Shown here: one piece after another, positions 7,182-14,654 of the stretch
Layout of the letters: each line of letters begins with the position of its first letter
How positions within the stretch are numbered: position 1 is the stretch's first letter
NCBI GenBank assembly: GCA_041725935.1
Contig: JBGRQD010000005.1
Span: forward strand, 1-64,000
DNA length: 64,000 nucleotides
Origin: Marivita sp041725935
GTDB lineage: Bacteria > Pseudomonadota > Alphaproteobacteria > Rhodobacterales > Rhodobacteraceae
Direction of reading: 5' to 3'
Made by a program: the position numbers and the translations under genes
Notes under the pieces: model-generated
What the model was told of the DNA's origin: nothing
Databases searched by the model: none
Seen by the model: the letters and a program-made list of their open reading frames with translations, nothing else

Positions 7182-7744
7182 GCTGCAAACCTCTCGATCT
7201 GATTGCCCATCACATCCCAGCCCGGTCGCATCTGCCTAGAGAACAGTTCGATGCGCGGCACGTCAGGGCAGAGATGTTCAGCCGCGGCGAACGCCTCGTC
7301 CGGCTTCCGAGAATGCTCACGGACTGGCCCCTCGATCACGGAGCGGACATTGCGCGCTGTCTTAGGCTTGCCGACCGTGCCGATCAGGAAGGGCTCGCCA
7401 GCGCAGCGGAGGATATATCCCGTGCCGAACGCTTGGTTGCCATTGACAGTCTTTTTCGACCAGTGGCCGGCGGTCTTGAATTTGAAGCCCCAAGCGTCCA
7501 TCACGTCGAAGGCGACGTTCAGCATGGGATTTGTAGCCCAAAGCCACAGAAGGCAGTCTTGTGCCGCGATGTCGCCAACGCGCAGGGACTTGAGCCATTC
7601 AAGTGACTGGCATTCGTATTGTGCGCTGGCGTTCTTGCGTTCTCCAGCAGGCGACCAGTTGCGGAACGCCCAGGGAGGGTCCGCGACGATCAACCCATAT
7701 CGGAACAACGGCACGCCTTCGATCGAGCTAAAAGAGCGGTCCAT
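7178..7744 (-). CDS. MT-A70 family adenine-N6 DNA methyltransferase
   Basis: From ATG 7744 the product is 188 residues. It has the catalytic motif DPPW (about residues 22-25, in LIVADPPWAFRNW), the LLWLWATNPML segment, and the GHWSKKT and PRIELFSRQMRPGWD motifs of MT-A70 enzymes, which transfer a methyl group from S-adenosylmethionine to adenine N6. Phage versions modify phage DNA and may evade restriction. The preceding gene ends with TAA one base before this ATG, which fixes the start. No partner nuclease is adjacent, so it is a solitary methylase. Confidence 0.85.
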   Translation of the reverse strand: MDRSFSSIEGVPLFRYGLIVADPPWAFRNWSPAGERKNASAQYECQSLEWLKSLRVGDIAAQDCLLWLWATNPMLNVAFDVMDAWGFKFKTAGHWSKKTVNGNQAFGTGYILRCAGEPFLIGTVGKPKTARNVRSVIEGPVREHSRKPDEAFAAAEHLCPDVPRIELFSRQMRPGWDVMGNQIERFAA

Positions 7745-7745
7745 T

Positions 7746-8000
7746 TTACACAGCGCCCCTGAAAAGACCGGCCCTGCGACGTGACAGCCAGCAGGGCCGG
7801 TGAGTTCCAACAGTAGAGACAGTGTGCGCCGGGTTCGGAGCCTCAGCCCCCGGCGTAGCTGCATCCAAGGCAAGGAGCTTGCCATCGGCCCCGAAGTGTT
7901 GCGCGGCGACCTTTTGGGAGGATCGAGCCGCCGCGCTGACCCGTACGCGGGAGGAGATTGCGCCGGGTTTTGTGCCTAGGGTGCGCGCTTCGCAAGTCAT
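7746..8000 (-). CDS. Small Ala/Arg-rich prophage protein, unknown
   Basis: An 84-residue frame begins at ATG 8000, inside the TGA of the CII-like gene (ATGA), and stops one base before the methylase start. The composition is Ala/Arg/Ser-rich without recognisable domain. Both junctions look like real coupling, but the composition is also what random GC-rich frames give, so confidence is moderate. Confidence 0.45.
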   Translation of the reverse strand: MTCEARTLGTKPGAISSRVRVSAAARSSQKVAAQHFGADGKLLALDAATPGAEAPNPAHTVSTVGTHRPCWLSRRRAGLFRGAV

Positions 8001-8446
8001 GCCGCATCCCCCTCACCAAGAAAGCGCTCCAAACGCGCTCGCGCTTGGCGCATGGCATAAATTGCCTCATCAATCTCGGTGATGGCTTGGGCTCGGTCAT
8101 CCGCGGAGCTGGATTGCTCAGCCGCGAGTATGGCCGAGATGGCTTCCCCACTTTCCTTTGCGATGCTTGAGCCGTCCATCAACAGACACCCGGTGGATAT
8201 TGCCGGCCGATCCTCAAGACGGCGCGCAAGCATGCGCGTGACTGGATACCGCCCGGACGCATCCTCAAGGGCGATGACATCGGCAACCGTCCAATCCAGC
8301 GTACCACTGACCTTCTTGCTTACGGTGCCCTTGCTGGCCCCCCCGCCCCAGCGCGCATTGAAGGTTTCTGCCACAGCGTCATAGCAACCGAACCAGTCGA
8401 CCAGAGACTTCATGTTCGCGCGCACGATCTTGCGAAGGTCAGGCAT
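7997..8446 (-). CDS. CII-like HTH regulator of the leftward operon
   Basis: The start is probably ATG 8446 (MPDLRKIV), giving 149 residues. The N-terminal part (about 5-65) is a lambda-repressor-like fold with FNARWGGGASKGTVSKKVSGTLDWTVADVIALEDASG, typical of the second regulatory gene in alphaproteobacterial prophages. The C-terminal part is helical (ITEIDEAIYAMRQARARLERFL), suggesting oligomerisation. Position directly after the Cro-like gene resembles CII. Which promoter it controls is not visible. Confidence 0.6.
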   Translation of the reverse strand: MPDLRKIVRANMKSLVDWFGCYDAVAETFNARWGGGASKGTVSKKVSGTLDWTVADVIALEDASGRYPVTRMLARRLEDRPAISTGCLLMDGSSIAKESGEAISAILAAEQSSSADDRAQAITEIDEAIYAMRQARARLERFLGEGDAA

Positions 8447-8515
8447 CGGAAACCTCGTTTCCTTTGAGCTTGGCGCTGGCAGGCGCATGCTGGACGCATG
8501 ATAAAGGATGGAACA

Positions 8516-8713
8516 TCACGCGGCGTCCTCGGAGCGCGGAGAGCTCATGTAGTCACGCAGCCTTGCGGCAACGTCGAGCGTGCAGCTCTTGCCCGCCTTC
8601 AGGCGGTGATAGAGGCGGCTGTTTCCAACCGCGCGGCTTGTCACTGTTGCGGGAGCTACGCCAGTAGCTGCGGCAAATGTCTCAATTTCTGAGATGAGAT
8701 GTTCGCGTGTCAT
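8516..8713 (-). CDS. Cro-like HTH protein, first gene of the leftward early operon
   Basis: The 65-residue protein is a compact HTH (FAAATGVAPATVTSRAVGNSRLYHRLKAGKSC), diverging from the repressor gene as cro does in lambdoid phages. It probably competes for the same operators. The promoter's -10 hexamer ends so close to the ATG (CTATAA, 6 bases, ATG) that the transcript is predicted to begin at the A of the start codon; there is no ribosome binding site. Leaderless translation is therefore likely. The family is common in prophages of this group. Confidence 0.7.
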   Translation of the reverse strand: MTREHLISEIETFAAATGVAPATVTSRAVGNSRLYHRLKAGKSCTLDVAARLRDYMSSPRSEDAA

Positions 8714-8718
8714 GCCGC

Positions 8719-8748
8719 TTTATAGGGATAATAGTCCCCTTATTGCAA
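8719..8748 (-). promoter_or_regulatory. Leftward early promoter with operator in its spacer
   Basis: On the minus strand, TTGCAA (8748-8743) and CTATAA (8725-8720) are 17 bases apart. The operator GGGATAATAGTCCC occupies 8725-8738, within the spacer, so a bound repressor would block polymerase. A half-site-like AAGGGAC follows at 8748-8753. The same operator type recurs at 13659-13700, which supports the call. Confidence 0.65.
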
Positions 8749-8798
8749 GGGACAATCATCGCCTAGATGGCAATCAAAGGACAGAATACCCTTGCTCT

Positions 8799-9428
8799 AT
8801 GTCTATGACCTTTGCAGAAGCCCTTGCGGCAGCACTTGAAGTGACCAAGACGCCACTGCGGCAGATTGCCGAAAAGGCTGGTGTGTCGTACGAGCAGCTC
8901 AAGAAGGTTAAGCAAGGCAAAAGCCAGAGCACCAATGTTGACGATGCACAAAAAGTAGCGGCAGCCTTTGGGTTGACGTTAGACCACTTACTTTGTGGGC
9001 TGTTTGAGGCTCGCCCCACCATAGCCCTTGCCGGAAAAGTTGGCGCAGGCGCCAAGATTCCTTTGGTTGACGCTTACACGAAGGGCGACGGCCCGCAGGT
9101 CGAGTGCCCCGAAGGAATTTCTCCACACGGGATTGTTGCGGTCGAGGTCTCTGGTGACAGCATGGAGCCGATCTACTCCGATGGTGATGTACTGTTTTAC
9201 ACCCGCCACACGCACGAGAACGTGCCGAGCGAGGCTGTTGGGCGGCGCAGTGTTTGTGAGGACGCGGACGGCAATGTCTGGGTGAAGCAGGTCAAGCGCG
9301 GTGACCAGCCGGATCGCTTTCACTTGATCTCGCTGAATCCAGGCGCGCAGACCATGTGGAACGTCGCGCTCGTATGGGCATCACCAATCCGGCTGCACTG
9401 GCCACAGGAGCTGGTGAGGAAGGTGTGA
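8799..9428 (+). CDS. cI: CI-type phage repressor (HTH plus S24 peptidase)
   Basis: From ATG 8799 the product is 209 residues. Residues about 5-65 form an XRE HTH (LRQIAEKAGVSYEQLKKVKQG). A linker contains the Ala83-Gly84 pair expected for self-cleavage, and the C-terminal S24 domain has the nucleophile in SGDSMEP (Ser121) and a candidate general base in WVKQVK (Lys163). Such repressors hold the lysogenic state and are cleaved with RecA help after DNA damage, so induction by the SOS response is expected. No good Shine-Dalgarno precedes the start. Two genes follow in the same unit, the first overlapping the stop codon. Confidence 0.88.
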   Translation: MSMTFAEALAAALEVTKTPLRQIAEKAGVSYEQLKKVKQGKSQSTNVDDAQKVAAAFGLTLDHLLCGLFEARPTIALAGKVGAGAKIPLVDAYTKGDGPQVECPEGISPHGIVAVEVSGDSMEPIYSDGDVLFYTRHTHENVPSEAVGRRSVCEDADGNVWVKQVKRGDQPDRFHLISLNPGAQTMWNVALVWASPIRLHWPQELVRKV

Positions 9429-9952
9429 AGGGCAAAGACCTTGGTGAGCTGGTCAAAGTTCTTGAGGCGCCAAAGCGCCTGTCAGGTTTAGGCAAATGGA
9501 AACCGATTAACCAAAAAGCCGAAACGGGCGCGGGGCTTGAAATACGTGGTGTGGTCGAGATAGGCGTTTCGTTCCGCGCTCAGTGCAATCCAGCCTTGCC
9601 CGAAGAAAACGTGTCGCTCATGCTTTTTACCGAGACTGAGGCGCGCCCCCGATGCTTTTCACGCATAGACTGGCGTGGGTCAAAACATGACAACACCAAC
9701 AAGGCGCTGACGGGGAAATATTGGGGCCAAAGCGCAGGTCGGACTCACTTTCACGATCCAAGACTGCACTTACATATTGATTTTAAAACTTTATTCGCGA
9801 CGCCCGGCGTTGATCTGCCCATAGCAACGGAAATTTTGCCCGAACCATCAAGTTTTCAGTTACTCCTCGCGGAATCTGCTATCCTGCTTCGCATCGACAA
9901 TCTCGGGGAACTTCCGGATCCACCATGGCCAGCAACACGATCTCTTTTCTGA
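9425..9952 (+). CDS. Uncharacterised protein coupled to cI (DUF6978-like), first of a pair
   Basis: A GTG at 9425 overlaps the TGA of cI (GTGA), giving 175 residues. The product looks like a mixed alpha/beta protein: an N-terminal helix (LGELVKVLEAPKRL), several beta strands and a His-rich segment GRTHFHDPRLHLHIDF. It resembles DUF6978-type proteins, which is a tentative memory-based match. It overlaps the next gene by 28 bases. Being downstream of cI, it should be made in the lysogen, a position where phages carry superinfection-exclusion or fitness genes. Confidence 0.6.
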   Translation: MKGKDLGELVKVLEAPKRLSGLGKWKPINQKAETGAGLEIRGVVEIGVSFRAQCNPALPEENVSLMLFTETEARPRCFSRIDWRGSKHDNTNKALTGKYWGQSAGRTHFHDPRLHLHIDFKTLFATPGVDLPIATEILPEPSSFQLLLAESAILLRIDNLGELPDPPWPATRSLF

Positions 9953-10692
9953 ATTCTGCAGCCGAAAGGACTGTTGCCGAGGTTGTATCTGGGCTGTCGA
10001 GCTTTGACACGATCAATGGGCGCTTTCGGGTCAGCCTGCCGATAGTTATGCCATCGGGTGGATTGATTGATGTGTCTGTGTATCCCGAGCCGGGCGGTAG
10101 CTATTTGGTCTCTGACGAAGGTGCGGCATTTGCTGAGGCGGCAGGTTATGGCGTGCTTCATCGTTCGTTTGCAGCTATCGCAAAAGTTCGCGCAGCGCGC
10201 GCTGGTGCCGTCTTTGACGGTAATGCTCTGATGTTTATGCGAGTTCGATCTGAGCAACTAAGAGTCGCAATCATATCGATCGGCAACCTTTCGGCAGAGG
10301 TCGCGGCTGACTTGGTAGAACGCAGCATAAAGACCAGCGCATCTGGTGCGCGGGAAAAGCTTTTTGAAACGATAGACAAAGCATTCCCCGGAAAGCCTGT
10401 TGCGCATGACGTTGATATATACGGGGCGTCGACCGCATCTTACCAGTTTGATGCATTGGTAGAAATGAACGGAAGCTCTGTAGCCTTTGACATCTTTACC
10501 AAAGACCCGGTCTCGATTGCTGCGACCTACACCAAACTTTCCGACGTCAGCCGCATGGAAGATAATCCAGCGCTTGTCGGCGTCACCACGAACCCAGACA
10601 ATGTTGGCCCTAAACTGGCGCTTATCTCCAGTGTCGCGCGCGTGATCCGGTTAGATGCCCCCGTGGACACATTCCGCAAAGCTGCTGCATAG
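9925..10692 (+). CDS. DUF1828-domain protein, second of the cI-coupled pair
   Basis: The 255-residue product has an N-terminal domain like DUF1828 (about 25-80: FRVSLPIVMPSGGLIDVSV then GGSYLVSDEGAAF) and a C-terminal half (about 150-255) similar in layout to the domain that follows DUF1828 in other proteins, with AFDIFTKDPVSIAA. DUF1828 proteins are found in phages and mobile islands and have no established function. The gene overlaps its upstream partner in a different frame, so the two are probably translated together. Expression in the lysogen and accessory position suggest a defence or toxin-like role; this is inference. Confidence 0.65.
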   Translation: MASNTISFLNSAAERTVAEVVSGLSSFDTINGRFRVSLPIVMPSGGLIDVSVYPEPGGSYLVSDEGAAFAEAAGYGVLHRSFAAIAKVRAARAGAVFDGNALMFMRVRSEQLRVAIISIGNLSAEVAADLVERSIKTSASGAREKLFETIDKAFPGKPVAHDVDIYGASTASYQFDALVEMNGSSVAFDIFTKDPVSIAATYTKLSDVSRMEDNPALVGVTTNPDNVGPKLALISSVARVIRLDAPVDTFRKAAA

Positions 10693-10787
10693 AGCTCCGC
10701 GACTTCCGCGACATCAAAACCGAGCTTGAGGTCTTGAAAGGTGGCGGTGGAGATGGCACCTTTGAAGGCATGGAACAGCGTGTAACA
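10692..10787 (+). pseudogene. 5' part of a coiled-coil membrane protein gene, split by the IS21-type element
   Basis: The frame beginning at 10692 reads ELRDFRDIKTELEVLKGGGG, then DGTFEGMEQRVT up to the insertion. This matches prophage proteins with a Gly-rich stretch followed by MExRV and a coiled coil. The likely start is ATG 10770 with GAAGG upstream, or an upstream non-ATG codon. After removal of 10788-13365 the frame continues without shift into 13366-13554, so the two parts were one gene. Confidence 0.65.
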
Positions 10788-10894
10788 TGCGTACTCCAGA
10801 GCATTCGCCCACCCATTCCGACAACATGCGCCCACTTGTTCCGGGGTATCCGCCCACCAGTGACGCGTTGCCGTGAGGCAGCGTGTTTCGGGTA

Positions 10895-11653
10895 TCAGGT
10901 GTGAGGCATTTCGTCATCCATTTTGGCGATGGTTTTGCGCATGGACGCCCCTTCCAGCTCGATGCGATATGCGTTGTGGACGATGCGATCGAGTATGGCG
11001 TCCGCGAATGTCGGCTCGCCGATGACGTCGTGCCAGGCTGTGATGGGCAACTGGCTGGTGATCATGATCGAGCCGCGGCCATACCGTTCTTCGACGATTT
11101 CCATCAGGTCGCGGCGTTGTGTGGCGGTGAGCCGATCCGGTCCCCAATCATCCAGAATGAGCAGCTGAGCTTTGGTGATGCTGCGGAACAGGCGGGGAAA
11201 GCGTCCATCACCGTGGGCCAGTTCCAGTTCTTCGAACAGGCGTGGCATCCGTTTGTAAACCACGGTGACACCATCGCGACAGGCCGCTTGCGCCAGAGCA
11301 CAGCCGAGCCAGGTTTTCCCGACACCACAGGGGCCGGTGATGATCAAGCTGTGCTTGTCGGTGATCCATTTGCCGCTGAGCAAGCTCTGGAACAGCGCCT
11401 TGTCGAGGCCACGCCGGGCGCGGTAATCGACATCTTCCGGGCAGGCGCCCACATGGCGCAGCCTGGCAGAGCGCATCCGGGCCTCGAAGCGCTTGGTTTC
11501 GCGGCTGGCGACTTCGCGATCGACCAACAGGCCAAGCCATTCGGCGTGGCTGAGATCGGCAGCAGAGTCCTGAGCCTGAAGTTCGGCAAAGGCTTCGGCC
11601 ATACCGTCAAGCCGCAGGGCCTTCAGGTGATCGAGGGTTGGGTGGTCAAGCAT
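10895..11653 (-). CDS. istB: IS21 helper ATPase IstB
   Basis: From ATG 11653 the product is 252 residues. It is an AAA+ ATPase of the DnaC/IstB group: Walker A GPCGVGKTWLG at about 105-115, Walker B LLILDDWG near 170, and the N-terminal helices LDHLKALRLDGMAEAF that contact the transposase. IstB selects and prepares target DNA for IstA. It lies 10 bases downstream of istA. The length is normal for the family. Confidence 0.93.
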   Translation of the reverse strand: MLDHPTLDHLKALRLDGMAEAFAELQAQDSAADLSHAEWLGLLVDREVASRETKRFEARMRSARLRHVGACPEDVDYRARRGLDKALFQSLLSGKWITDKHSLIITGPCGVGKTWLGCALAQAACRDGVTVVYKRMPRLFEELELAHGDGRFPRLFRSITKAQLLILDDWGPDRLTATQRRDLMEIVEERYGRGSIMITSQLPITAWHDVIGEPTFADAILDRIVHNAYRIELEGASMRKTIAKMDDEMPHT

Positions 11654-11663
11654 TGTGTTCCTT

Positions 11664-13193
11664 TCAATGGAAGTAATCGGCACCACGGATGTTGGTGTGG
11701 GTGATGGCAGGCTCTTCTGTGGCGCGGGTGCGGGGCTTGCGATCGAGCCCATTCTTCAGGATCGAATGGACTGATGAGTAGGATCGGGCATTGATCTCCA
11801 AGGCGCGTTTGCAGGCGGCATCGAGGCGGTCCCGGCCGAACTTGTCGGCCAGCCGGATCACGCCCAGACAGGTGCGATAGCCTTGTTCGGGGTGCTTGCG
11901 CTCGCGCATCACGACCTCAGCGAAGATCGCGACGTTCGGCCCGACACGCGCGGCCCGGGTTTGGATGCGCTGCGGTGTCCAGTCCTCGCGGAACCTGTGG
12001 TGCGCGGGCATGTGGTCGCGCTGTGTGGAATGCTGCCCGTTGCCGGAGGTGCGCACATGGGAGGCGACGCGCTGCCCGATATGGAAGACTTCAACCGTCC
12101 GGGCGGTGATGCGCGCCCATAGCTCTTTCTTCAGCAAGTGATGGGGCACCGAGTAGTAATGTCTGTCGATCGCGATGTGGTAATCGAGCCCGGCGCGGCA
12201 CTTCTTCCATTCGGCATAGACGTAGGGCGCCACCGGCAGCGGCTTCAGAACGGGCTTGTCCAGCTGTTCGAACAGCTGCCTGCGGCTGGCACCGAGATGG
12301 CGCGAGACCTTGTCGTTGAGCCGATCCAGAAGCGGACGAATGGCAGCGTTCACGTCCCCAAGGCTGAAGAACTGACGGTTGCGCAACCGCGCCAGAATCC
12401 AGCGTTCAACCAGCAAAACCGCGCCTTCGACTTTTGATTTGTCCTTTGGTTTGTGCGGCCGCGCCGGCACCACGGCCGTGTCGTAATGTGCGGCCAGATC
12501 CCCATAGGTCCGGTTGATCACAGGGTCGTAGAAGCAGGCCCTGGTGACCCCGGCCTTCAGGTTGTCGGACACGATCTGCGCCGTCACCCCTCCGAGGAAA
12601 TCGAAAGCGCGCACATGGCTCGCGATCCAATCCGGCAGCGATTGCGTCCAGGTCGCCTCCGCAAAGGTATAGCTCGAGGCCCCGAGGGTGGCGACAAACA
12701 GCTGTGCCGTGCGCACTTCGCCGGTCATGGGGTCAATCACGTCGATCGTGTGCCCTGCGTAATCGACAAACAGCCGCTCGCCCGCGGGATGGCGCTGGCG
12801 CATGACCGGCGACAGCTTGCCTTCCCACCGCGTGTAAAGTTCGCAAAATCGGGAATAGCCGTAGCCTTCCGTGTGATCCGCGCGATATTCCTCCCACAGC
12901 AACGACAGCGTCACGCCCTTGCGGCGCAGCTCGCGGTGGACATGTGCCCAGTCAGGCTGGGCCGCGATACGTTTGGTGTTCTGGTAGGCCCGATCAAACA
13001 GACGATGCTCGAGGTCCGTATCGGACATCTCTCGCGGAAGCGGCCAGCTCAGGCCCACCTCAGCGGCACGATCAAGATAGCCCCGTAGGGTGGTGCGCCC
13101 GATCGCCAGGCTCGCCGCAATCTGGCGGGTCGAAAGACCCTCGGCTGAGAGCCGTAAAACATCTCGTATCTTCCGCATCGACAATCTCTTCAT
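11664..13193 (-). CDS. istA: IS21 transposase IstA
   Basis: The 509-residue protein has an N-terminal HTH (RDVLRLSAEGLSTRQIAASL), an rve integrase core with the first Asp in GERLFVDYAGHTIDVID (about 145-160), a second in IVSDNLKAGV, and a Glu in KDKSKVEGAVLLVERW, the DDE triad that cuts and joins DNA ends. It is full length and undisrupted. With istB it fills the element between the end repeats. Confidence 0.93.
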   Translation of the reverse strand: MKRLSMRKIRDVLRLSAEGLSTRQIAASLAIGRTTLRGYLDRAAEVGLSWPLPREMSDTDLEHRLFDRAYQNTKRIAAQPDWAHVHRELRRKGVTLSLLWEEYRADHTEGYGYSRFCELYTRWEGKLSPVMRQRHPAGERLFVDYAGHTIDVIDPMTGEVRTAQLFVATLGASSYTFAEATWTQSLPDWIASHVRAFDFLGGVTAQIVSDNLKAGVTRACFYDPVINRTYGDLAAHYDTAVVPARPHKPKDKSKVEGAVLLVERWILARLRNRQFFSLGDVNAAIRPLLDRLNDKVSRHLGASRRQLFEQLDKPVLKPLPVAPYVYAEWKKCRAGLDYHIAIDRHYYSVPHHLLKKELWARITARTVEVFHIGQRVASHVRTSGNGQHSTQRDHMPAHHRFREDWTPQRIQTRAARVGPNVAIFAEVVMRERKHPEQGYRTCLGVIRLADKFGRDRLDAACKRALEINARSYSSVHSILKNGLDRKPRTRATEEPAITHTNIRGADYFH

Positions 13194-13365
13194 CGGGCTT
13201 CCTTCGTGCCAAAAGGGCGGAAGGTAGCCGGTTACAGATTGCCTCGCAGCAGCACGTCACAGGGGTGGGCGCATACCCCGGAATCGGTGGGCGGATGAAA
13301 TCGGAACGGGTGGGCGCATCAAATCGGAATCGGTGGGCGGATCACCCCGGAATACGCATGTAACA

Positions 13366-13554
13366 AAACTTGAAGTCCGCGTGGACGCAATTGATGCGCG
13401 ACTTGAGCGCATTTAAAAGGGTATTGAGCGCATCGCCGACAAAGCCTTGACCAAATGGGATGTGGCGCTGGTTGTTTTTTTCGTTGTTGGCGCCTTGATG
13501 GCGGCTGCACTTTATGGCCCACGCATCGCGGCTATGCTGCCCACTTCGCCGTAA
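13366..13554 (+). pseudogene. 3' part of the split coiled-coil membrane protein gene, with a nonsense codon
   Basis: The frame continues from the 5' part: KLEVRVDAIDARLERI, then TAA at 13414-13416, then KGIERIADKALTKWD and a hydrophobic segment VALVVFFVVGALMAAALYG, ending at TAA 13552. A GAA codon at 13414 would restore a continuous heptad pattern (LERIEKGIERIADK), so a single G-to-T change is the simplest explanation. The intact protein would be a short coiled coil anchored by one C-terminal membrane helix, as in XhlA-type phage proteins. It followed the DUF1828 gene and precedes a terminator. Confidence 0.7.
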
Positions 13555-13581
13555 ATCTCACCGCCCCCTTCCCCATCAGCA

Positions 13582-13603
13582 CCCCGCCTCGGCGGGGTTT
13601 TTT
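13582..13603 (+). terminator. Rho-independent terminator of the cI operon
   Basis: A perfect 7-bp GC stem CCCCGCC-TC-GGCGGGG (13582-13597) is followed by six T bases. It lies 28 bases after the end of the split membrane gene and would stop rightward transcription from cI before the next promoter. Confidence 0.9.
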
Positions 13604-13658
13604 GTTGCCGTTGGCGGGGCGTAATGCTGCGTTGGGCAAGTTGACTCGAAAAATTTAA

Positions 13659-13709
13659 GGGATAAAAATCCCTTTTTGTATTGACGGGGATATTTGTCCC
13701 CTTTAATCT
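13659..13709 (+). promoter_or_regulatory. Rightward early promoter with two repressor operators
   Basis: TTGACG (13681-13686) and TAATCT (13704-13709) are separated by 17 bases. Operator GGGATATTTGTCCC (13687-13700) fills the spacer, and a second, GGGATAAAAATCCC (13659-13672), lies 28 bases upstream, centre to centre. Both share the GGGA-N6-TCCC form with the operator near cro. This should drive the genes from 14808 to 26950 and be silent in the lysogen. Confidence 0.7.
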
Positions 13710-13817
13710 TCCTCCCACATCCACCGGGAGACACCCATGCTCAACGAGACTGCACATGCGGAACGCCGCGCCGTTATGACGGACGGACGCAGGCTTGGTG
13801 CCGCAAGACGCTCAAAG

Positions 13818-14366
13818 CTATTTCGCGACAGGCGCTTTGGTCTCGGAGGCCTTGGGGTACTCCACGCCTTCGAACGAAATGACGCCACCGAGGACACTGT
13901 GCCACCATGGCACGACCAAACGCTGGTCTCGCTGAAACTCAAGAGCGTCGGCCGCGTCATTGTATGCCTTGGCGTCAATCGCCTTGAAGGACGGGGGTTC
14001 GTCTGCGGTGATCCGGATCATCCGGCTGTACCACTCGGCAAGCTGGTTTTCGTCGGGCGCGATCACGACCTCGATGTCGGCAAGCAGGTTGTAGTACTCG
14101 CGCTGCAGCGCCTGGTGGTCTCGGGCGGCGCGACCGAAGTCAAACACCAGCTGCAGGGCGCCGACTATGGCAATTGCTGCCCCAAACGCTTCTGCAGGTA
14201 CGCGCCAGTCAATCAGGGAAACCAGATCGGCAACTGCGGCCGTACCAAGCGCAACCACCATGAAATTGAAGAGCCTGTTTATCCGTTCGAGGGATCGACG
14301 CCTTGCAACGTGGTAGAGGGCATTTCGCAGGACGTTGAATCGGATCAGTTCGAGGCTCTTTTCCAT
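13818..14366 (-). CDS. SLATT-like two-transmembrane protein
   Basis: The 182-residue product starts with a basic helical segment (LYHVARRRSLERINRL), followed by two membrane helices at about 34-55 and 60-80 (FMVVALGTAAVADLVSLI and GAAIAIVGALQLVFDF), then a helical cytoplasmic domain with ARDHQALQREYYNLLADIE and ADEPPSFKAIDAKAYNDA. This is the layout and conserved pattern of SLATT proteins, proposed pore-forming effectors in nucleotide-dependent defence systems. Here there is no nucleotidyltransferase next door, only a 57-residue partner. It runs against the rightward early operon, with its own promoter. Family assignment is by pattern only. Confidence 0.65.
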   Translation of the reverse strand: MEKSLELIRFNVLRNALYHVARRRSLERINRLFNFMVVALGTAAVADLVSLIDWRVPAEAFGAAIAIVGALQLVFDFGRAARDHQALQREYYNLLADIEVVIAPDENQLAEWYSRMIRITADEPPSFKAIDAKAYNDAADALEFQRDQRLVVPWWHSVLGGVISFEGVEYPKASETKAPVAK

Positions 14367-14371
14367 CGGTT

Positions 14372-14545
14372 CTACTTCTGTTTTGGCGGCGGCGCTGGTG
14401 GCGTCGGTGCGGATGGCTGTCTTGGGCCGACATGCGTGCCGGGACTGGGCTGCCGCGGCCCCATTGATCGGATTTGCATGTCCACGCTTAAGCGCGAGGT
14501 CATGTGTGCGGTTTCAATCTTCTTTTCACGTTCATTCAAAGACAT
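14372..14545 (-). CDS. 57-residue partner of the SLATT-like gene
   Basis: A short frame from ATG 14545 reads MSLNEREKKIETAHMTSRL and continues with a Pro-rich tail (SAPTPPAPPPKQK). It ends five bases before the SLATT-like ATG, so the two genes form a unit. The N-terminal half is amphipathic and charged; the tail is likely unstructured. No family is recognised. A candidate promoter lies upstream on the same strand. The gene is easy to miss because of its size. Confidence 0.5.
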   Translation of the reverse strand: MSLNEREKKIETAHMTSRLSVDMQIRSMGPRQPSPGTHVGPRQPSAPTPPAPPPKQK

Positions 14546-14623
14546 CGAGATCGGCTCCGATTGGTTGTTGCAATTGGGGTCGTCAGAGGCTGGCGGGTGC
14601 GGGATACATCCGTCAGCTTCGCA

Positions 14624-14654
14624 AACATACCACGCAATGCGCCTTGGCTGTCAA
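14624..14654 (-). promoter_or_regulatory. Candidate promoter of the SLATT-like cassette
   Basis: A perfect -35 box TTGACA (14654-14649, minus strand) is followed after 18-19 bases by GTATGTT near 14630-14624. No GGGA-N6-TCCC operator is present, so the cassette may be expressed in the lysogen. The spacing is a little long and the -10 box imperfect. Confidence 0.4.

Larger units (their letters stand above)
10788..13358 (-). mobile_element. IS21-family insertion sequence, complete, with 7-bp target duplication
   Basis: The element carries istA and istB on the minus strand. The imperfect terminal inverted repeats begin TGCGTAcTCC (left) and TGCGTAtTCC (right, read on the minus strand). The target duplication TGTAACA is present at 10781-10787 and 13359-13365. 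Both ends carry several internal copies of a motif with GTGGGCG and CGGAA spaced by about 27 bases (clear at 13260-13350), as expected for transposase-binding repeats of IS21 elements. Both genes look intact, so it may be mobile. Confidence 0.9.

Noticed and set aside
8735..8752. TCCC-N10-GGGA as an additional operator
   Set aside because: It has the half-sites in reverse order compared with the three consistent operators and includes part of one of them.
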